From the NCBI GenBank assembly GCA_015501075.1, contig JADNYJ010000329.1, forward strand, positions 1 to 35,801: a stretch of DNA of 35,801 nucleotides, written 5' to 3'. This DNA comes from Gymnopilus junonius (lineage: Eukaryota > Basidiomycota > Agaricomycetes > Agaricales > Galerinaceae). The notes beneath the pieces were generated by a model. It ran no database searches. It had not been told where the DNA came from and saw nothing but the letters and a program-made list of their open reading frames with translations. Positions 29,680 through 35,801 of the stretch are shown here, piece by piece. The translations under genes were made by a program, and so were the position numbers. The first letter of the stretch is position 1; every line of letters begins with the position of its first letter.

Positions 29680-30506
29680 ATGGCCAGCATTATTCGCTCA
29701 GCCAAGTCCGGGAACGAATGGACCGAGATCGAAATGGAGGCGTACAACATCAAACTCGCCTTCCAAGACACTCAAGCGTTCTTTGGCGAAATACCCTTCT
29801 CTTTTCCTGCTGTCGACAGGGAAGTCCTCACTGCTCCCACCGCTAACGGCACATTGAACGATGCCGCCTACAACCTCCTCGCTCAACTAGACCTCGCAAT
29901 GGTACCCACCGAGCACGGAGATTCAGCAGTTACTGACTTTGCTGTGGCACTTTTCCATTCCATTGGTTATGTTCATCGCCCACGAGCCATTCACACGCGT
30001 AAAACGTTACGATTCATGGTATGCGGGGAGCACAAGGATGTTAAGCCTAACATTTGCATCGTAGATCGAGAGTCAAACGATATTATCCTCGTCGTTCAGG
30101 AGGATACATATTTTGGCTGCATCAACCCGCATGCTCAACTCATTGCAGAGGCCATAGCCGCTTTTCAGAACAATAATAATCGAAGGCAAATGGTGGGACT
30201 TCGGAAGTGCGATAGCAAGGTAAATAAATATCTATTTAACATTGTCGGTGTCATTCATCTTGGACATAGGTCATCCCCGGTATAATCATGGTTGGGACAT
30301 CTCCGAGTTTCTTCAAGATTCCGGTTAGTCAAGAATTGGTCCGATGCGTTGAACGAGGACAATATCCACCCACTCCCACTATTGTAACTGGACATGTCCC
30401 TGATGTCCCGCGGCCCGATCGCAGGTTCAGTGAAGGTATGAAACCCCTCGACAGTCGATGTGCCATTCTCCAATGCTATGAGGCTTTCAAGAGATTCATT
30501 TTTTGA
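29680..30506 (+). CDS. Agaricomycete conserved protein, unknown function
   Basis: Two exons (29680-30219, 30270-30506; intron 50 bp) give 258 residues, with start in good context (AACC-ATG-GCC). It belongs to a family seen in many mushroom-forming fungi without a named domain. Recognisable blocks are WTEIEMEAYNIKL, DSAVTDFAVALFHSIGYV, LRFMVCGEHKDVKPNICIVD, ILVVQED, PHAQLIAEAIAAFQ and RFSEGMKPLDSRCAILQCYE. The arrangement GEHK followed by VVQED, with an upstream acidic helix, faintly recalls the E-x-K core of PD-(D/E)XK nuclease-like folds, but this is an impression only. No signal peptide or membrane segment is present. Confidence 0.8.
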
Positions 30507-30618
30507 TTTATATTGTACTTATAGATTCACTTTTAATGTAACTTAAGTGAACAAGATGGCGCCACGGATGAGTTTGACAACTTCGAACCTCCTAGCTTGA
30601 CCGAATCCGACCAAGGCC

Positions 30619-33407
30619 TCATTGATCCAAATTAATCCTTGAGCTCCTGAACAGCTGCACCATCCCAACTGGTATCAAATTCGGATCAACAGCTTCAAGA
30701 CCACCAAATCTCTTTACCACCTCCTCGCCGTACATGCTCACCACCCATCTTTCATACCAATCCATCGCTGACCAGTCCCTCCTAGCAACGCCTGACGCTT
30801 TAACCTCCATCAGCTCGCGAACCTTCGGCACCTGGATGACGTTCCGGATGGAGGGTAATTCCAGCATGTGTCGGTAGGACTCGCCCCAGCCGATGAGCCA
30901 TGATTCGCGAAGGGATGCGTATTCCTCGAAGGACATGAATGGTTTGGTCTCTTTGTCGTTGTGTGTGTGAGCGGTGCCCCCGCCGCGTTTGCCACGTCCA
31001 CGCGCGGCTATCTCACTCGGGACAGCTGCAGACGTTCCATGTTGCGCCTCCCATATCTCTCTGTACTGCTCATACGCCTTGAGGTCATGAAGAACGCGTT
31101 TCGGGAACTTTTCCTCTGCAAGCGCCTTGTCTTCGGGGAAGCGAGTGCCATCAGGCTCGAAATTGTCAGGCACGGGTACTTCATCGTCATCACCTTCACC
31201 TGCGAACTTGATGTCCAGAACAAGGATCTCAAGCATCGTGTTGCGGAGCTCAAGCCCACCGCTGCTGATTGGGAAGTAGAAATACCCCTCAGGTAAATCG
31301 GTCACCCCGAACCGCTCTTGAATAACATTCCTAAGATGCCCGACGGCACTTCCTGTCCCATCAGGGAACAACTCGCGCTGAATATGGGCAAGAGTTTCGA
31401 CTACACTCAGTACATGATCTTCACCAAAACAGTTGGCCGGAATTCCGCCTAAGTTGCGCATGAAGAACGCCATGAACTTGTTGTAGGTATTAATCCAGCC
31501 AAAGACAGACTTGGTCTTTGAAAGCTGGCGGCGCATCTCGGCGATGTTTAGATCGACGTCGTACTTGTTGACCACGAAGCGTGACTTTTTGGGATCAAAC
31601 TCGAGGAATCCCCAGTGGATGAAACCTTTTGGAAGGCCAGCAGCATCTTCAGCGCGTGGGCCAACGTATGCAGAACCTGTTTTCTTCTCATTGAAGTTGA
31701 GGCCGACCAGCTGAGCATACTTATTCATCTCCGCCCAACCAGCCGTAACCTTTTTGACATCTGCGTCCCACAACCACAGGTCGTCATGCATGCGGTGCAG
31801 GAAAAGCCCATTGGCGCGTTGGTTGACGGCGAAGTCCATCATAAAGATCACAGCTTCTCCGAAAAGGACACCGAGAGAATAGCTGATGGGTGTTCCTCGC
31901 TTGCGCATGCGGGTTTCAGAATCGCCTGGGAAACGAAGAGGGGAAGAGAGGAACGCCTGGAAGAAAGAGAGCCAGGTCTTTGAAATGCCCATGAATTCGA
32001 GAATGGTAAGGATGGAAGCGTGGGGTAAGGAGGGCCCGAACCATTCAATGTCGGAGGTGAGTAAAGCATGTGTGCCATAAAGCGTCGTGTTGAGGTAACA
32101 TTCCGTGGTCAGGATGTGCAGCAGTGTCTGCTTGACCATGGACGGGCTTTTCTTCGAATCCGTCTGAGGTGCGTCAACCAAGCCATCATAAGGGTTGACT
32201 TCCCCCAACGTGTCCTGCAGTTGTGTCAGGAAAAACATTTCCTTGCGAATCTTTTCGCGCTGGGCTTCAATAGAGCCACTGTGTTCATTCCGGGGTAGCT
32301 GCTCCCTTCTGTGCATCTTCTCTGCGTTCGAAACCTGAGTCGGACGGATCCAAGCTTTGCTATCAAAAAGGCGTGTAAGAGAATTCTTCAGCTTCACCTG
32401 CCAGGCGACGCCGAGATGATGTAGCAGCAACGCATCTATAATATCCGGATCGGTAAAGGCTCTATAACGGATGTTCAATAAACAGTGCATTTGAGCGGCA
32501 TATTAACGCACCTATACTTTCCATTTAGATGACGGCGGAAATCGATCAAAAGCCCCTCCTCGGGCCATGCCCATCCTTCGAGACTAGCCATGCGCATGTT
32601 CAGGACGCTAGCGACTTCCGCCAGGACAGTCGAGTTTTCCTGGAATGCCTTGAGTGTAGCCCTCTTCTCTTCGTCCAGGAGTCCGGAGGCAAATAGACCA
32701 GCGATTGCATTTTTGACGTCGTCCTCGTCGATGACTTCTGTTTGAAGGGCAGTGCCGAAATCCTTCAGCTCTCTGCGCAGCTTATCAAGAGCCCTTGTGG
32801 CATCCTCAGATGAAAAGAGACCTTCGAGATATGCATTGAGGACCTGCACCATCAACGGGGTAGTCGTCGAAATGATTGACACGAGCTTCTCCTTTTGCTC
32901 GTGTAATTCCTTCCTTCCGACCTCAACGTACTCGGAGCTGCTCGTCACAGAAGGTGAAGACTCCTGCTCGGATTGGTATGCCAAGGCTGTAGAGGCACCG
33001 CTGGCCAACCATTCGTTGAAGAGGCTTCCGAACAGCTTTGCAGAATCAAAGCGCATGACGTTATGCCGAATGTGCTCCTCCAACGTATCAGCCCATCCTT
33101 CGGCAATTTCACGACTGAAGCTGGGGTCGTGCTTGGCCTGGCGGAGCCAGAAATCAAGGTTCTCAAGGTGAATCTTGCCACCGACGACGTTGAAACCGCC
33201 GAGGGCTCCTGAACCCGTCCACGCTTTGATAGCTTTAGCTAGGACCTCGACCTTCCTGAGAATATCGCCTTTCTCTCCAAGTGTCTTGGCCTTATCGAGG
33301 ACTTCGGCATGGGATCGGTATGTGAGGCGTTGCTTTTCAAGCTCCTGCAACTTGATCTCCGCAATGAAGTGAAGAGCTTGCCCAAAGGACGACTTGCTGG
33401 ACGCCAT
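30619..33407 (-). CDS. Cellular reverse-transcriptase-like protein (rvt / RT_like_1 type)
   Basis: Two exons (33407-32512, 32461-30619; intron 50 bp) give 912 residues. The central domain is RT-like: a motif-A-like LTSDIEWFGPSLPH (about 435-446), KRGTPISYSL in the motif-B position (about 486-495), and LHRMHDDLWLWD with the motif-C Asp pair (HDDLW, about 524-528). GLNFNEKKTGSAYVG follows. The long N-terminal region (MASSKSSFGQALHF..., mainly helical) and C-terminal thumb-like region are typical of single-copy fungal rvt genes. These are domesticated RTs without integrase, RNase H or LTRs. An Arg/Gly-rich insert (ARGRGKRGGG) near the C-terminus may bind nucleic acid. The frame is intact, which argues for selection. 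The biological role of rvt proteins is not settled. Confidence 0.85.
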
Positions 33408-34009
33408 TCTGGTACGCGTGGTAGGTTAATTCAAGATAAAATCCGCTGGAAAGCCGTGGTCGAAAAAAGAAATCGGAGGAATTGGAAGACAGCCTAAAAC
33501 TCGACTCGAGTCATTTTATGTTGAGACCGATCGTCATGACCGCAAAATGTCAAAACAGGGCTGAGATGAGTCATTAGACACAGGGTAGGCGACATCAATG
33601 AGTGTCAATTCAGAATACTGACTGTAAATATGCCCTAAGGAATCCTCCTGATCATGACAGTCGAATGGCGTGTCGATGGTGGATAGAAAAAATACGTGTC
33701 CTGTCGATGTCATCGTGGGCGCTGGCGTCAAGGCCGTCAAGGTTGCGGTCAACGTCGAACAACGTACAACGGCCGAATTCGGCTGCGATGCATGGTGGCC
33801 CGCTTCGTGCCGGGTTCACCTCCGCTTGAACTTGATCGTTTTTGACGCTTGCTTTGCTCCTACTACATATCTACGTCTATGCGCACATGCCTGAAAATCG
33901 GATGTCGCTTGTAATAAGGTCCGTTACAAGTGACTATAGAAAAGAAAGTCCGTTCCTCCAAAGGTACCGAAACAGTGGGTGAGGGAAATTTAGTTTGGAT
34001 ATGAAGTCG
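33408..34009. other. Upstream region of the rvt gene and 3' flank of the glycoprotein gene
   Basis: No supported gene occurs here; overlapping short frames at 33534-33894 have no motifs. The promoter of the minus-strand rvt gene must lie here. Confidence 0.4.
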
Positions 34010-35281
34010 CTACCCATTGACGAGATATGTTTCTCGGACCACAACAGGAACATGCACCGTTCTATAGGTTGTAACGAGGTGGGAGACCCTTTTTTTCTGG
34101 GTAAAGCAGCCAAGGAGGCCAAGAAAGCCTAATACCGAAATAGCGGCAATAATTCCTGGCGATAGATGGACACTTCCCGACTTTGTGCTATTAGCTTGTG
34201 TGGTCTGCGTGTTTACAGACCCCGTATACACGACAGAGTCGATCCATAGCATCTTAAAGTGAAGGTTAGTATTGAAGCTAAAAATCACCCATCTAAAGCA
34301 TACCTGATTGCCTGTGACCTCTTCTAACTGGATGGCAAGCGTGTGGCTCCCTGGCTGGAGGTCTTGGTGGTAAAATTGCTGAGAAAGCGCCCAAGACGAT
34401 ACATTAGTATTCTGCGTCCCATTAAAGGGAGTATAAGCTGTGGTTGCGCCTCCATCAACGGAAAAGAAAGCGGAAAGTTTGCCAGCCTGCTGGTTCAACA
34501 ACCCATAAACTGACACGGACGACCCTACCAGCTCCTTTGTAAGAGAAAGTAAAGGTAAAATAGAATTTAACGTACCCGTGAAGGTGAACGTCGCATTAGA
34601 CCCTTGTTTACTCGATCCTGACATTGTTCCAAGATAAGGAACACCAACAGGAAAATCTGCAGTCGTTTTATTCCATGTACCACTGTAGTGAATGGATTGA
34701 TCTGCGTCGTCCACGATAAGGTTTTGACCAGCGAGAGTTGTTGATTGCGTTGGTGTATATGTAATATAATCTAACGCAAATGCCCCCCAGAAGGAATCAC
34801 CTTGATAGAATGGAAGACAGCGCTATCCAGGCCTTGTAAATTCCAGAAGTTGACACCGTTCTAAAAACACGTTGAGCACATTACTCCGGGAAATGATGAA
34901 GTAACTTTGGCATGAGCGTACCTTTCCAGTCCCGCCATCCGAATCAATGATCCCCGATTGAAGGGTCAAACTACTATCTAGACTGTAGTTGAGGCTTATG
35001 CCCTTATTCCCTGGTCCATAAATGTTGAAATCTGTGCCTGATGAACTCCCCATTTAAATTCCACCTGGCATAAGCAAAATAATGACAAAACGAACCGTAG
35101 AAGTCCATGAAAAATGACAACGGGGAAAGAGTTGTATTCTGAGATTTGTATTGAGGATAGTGAGCGTGCCGTTTAAGGTGGACCCTTGCTTGGCTTCATG
35201 TGTCCATCCAAGGCAGTAAACGATATTCTGGAGGTTTGCATCGTCGACCAAGATGGACGCGCCCATGATGACGGAGGTCAA
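34010..35281 (-). CDS. Two-domain single-pass transmembrane glycoprotein, agaricomycete family
   Basis: The resolved 3' exons are about 34922 (upstream end open), 34860-34576, 34524-34304 and 34252-34010; the first exon runs from ATG 35281 but its end is unclear. The family has two beta-sandwich ectodomains, each opening with an I-x-VDDAD-type motif: ILVDDANLQNIVY and LIVDDADQSIHYSGTWN. Each also has a TFTG-x-x-x-x-VYG-like strand pair (TDFNIYG and FTFTGSSVSVYG). Near the C-terminus SPGIIAAISVLGFLGLLGCF is the membrane helix, followed by a short basic tail (TQKKRVSHLV). Exon 34860-34576 is one base short of the phase needed; an additional G in the run at 34785-34790 would restore reading into FALDYITYTP. 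The function is unknown, presumably cell-surface carbohydrate or adhesion related. Confidence 0.65.
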
Positions 35282-35801
35282 CTTGAAGACAGGGGGCTTT
35301 CATGTGGCCGACGACACTTATAGCGACAGTTGTTGACTTGGTTGGGGTACCTTATGAGTGATTTCTCACCCCTCACACTACGTAAATATAGTGGGTTACA
35401 GCCAGTTGGCGATTGACAGTTCAACAATCCTGAGAACACAACCTAGGATACGAGTCATCATGACACAGCCGGAATCGTCCAAAAGCTTGAAAGGTGCTCA
35501 AAAACATGCGTGCAGGAAGTCAATACACGGTACGAGGATATCCGCAAAACGCACAATTGATGTCTGTTCCCCTTTTCCAATTGTCCGTTCCCTCCCGCTG
35601 TGCAACATAATGAGTCAGAACAGCGACTAATCCCCGATTTCCCTCGTATGCCATTCATTCTCGATCTGGAGGTGGTGCACAGCGTTGACACAGTGATGGC
35701 ACAGTGGCAGTTTAACTGGTACGGTCCAATGCCAGATTTGGCAAGCCGTAACTTGAAGTCTTGCACCACGTGGGGATCGCCTTTGCATACCTCTGGAACC
35801 T
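35282..35801. other. Right end of the window, no confident gene
   Basis: The minus-strand frame at 35769-35458 (QDFKLRLAKSGIGPYQ) could be an exon of a gene continuing beyond the window, but no family is recognised. Confidence 0.25.

Noticed and set aside
31615..31983. Open frames antisense to the RT-like gene
   Set aside because: They are mirror-frame shadows of a long, well-supported coding exon.
30619..33407. Reading the RT-like gene as a LINE or LTR retrotransposon
   Set aside because: No endonuclease, integrase, gag, LTR or poly-A tail is found; it has a spliceosomal intron and an intact long N-terminal domain, which fits cellular rvt genes better.
1..35801. tRNA, rRNA or CRISPR arrays
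   Set aside because: No convincing A-box/B-box pair with cloverleaf, no rRNA-like sequence and no regularly spaced repeats were noticed; a short tRNA could still be missed by eye.

Overview
The window is nuclear DNA of a filamentous basidiomycete, most likely an agaricomycete. Protein-coding genes are cut by many small introns (mostly 45-70 bp, GT..AG), and several families typical of mushroom-forming fungi occur: a CBM1 secreted protein, a FunK1-type kinase, an MLKL-type N-terminal domain, agaricomycete-specific membrane proteins and a secreted-domain/transmembrane glycoprotein. No prokaryotic operon structure, CRISPR array or rRNA was seen. Exon boundaries below were derived by eye from splice signals, reading phase and family motifs.

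Layout. 1-4.6 kb is decayed: a cytochrome P450 relic, a broken seven-helix membrane protein gene and a Ty1/copia 3' fragment with its LTR. 4.6-8.9 kb holds three minus-strand genes: a 91-residue CBM1 protein, a six-kelch protein and a three-helix membrane protein. 8.9-11.7 kb is a transposon landing area with two non-autonomous DNA elements that have clear terminal inverted repeats and target-site duplications (TSDs). 12.0-13.2 kb is a secreted SurE-like phosphatase. 13.7-17.05 kb is a 16-exon minus-strand gene whose protein joins an MLKL-type four-helix domain to a degenerate kinase domain and a long C-terminal module. 17.9-23.0 kb is housekeeping: a pyrimidine 5'-nucleotidase-like HAD protein, a DUF952 protein, the tRNA pseudouridine synthase Deg1/PUS3 and a BRI3-like small membrane protein. 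23.5-25.6 kb is a FunK1 kinase gene with a third DNA element inside one intron. Then come an ERG26-like pseudogene, the mitochondrial ATPase inhibitor INH1, a small His-rich protein, a second BRI3-like gene, an agaricomycete protein of unknown function, a cellular reverse-transcriptase-like gene (rvt type, 912 residues) and a two-domain transmembrane glycoprotein.

The genes do not form one pathway; this is an ordinary mixed fungal locus interrupted by young mobile insertions. The most interesting items are the MLKL-like/pseudokinase protein (candidate regulated-cell-death component), the cellular RT gene, and the three elements with intact TSDs, one of which lengthened an intron about twelvefold. 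Several otherwise good genes carry a single one-base frameshift, most at short homopolymers, so assembly indels should be excluded before calling those genes dead.
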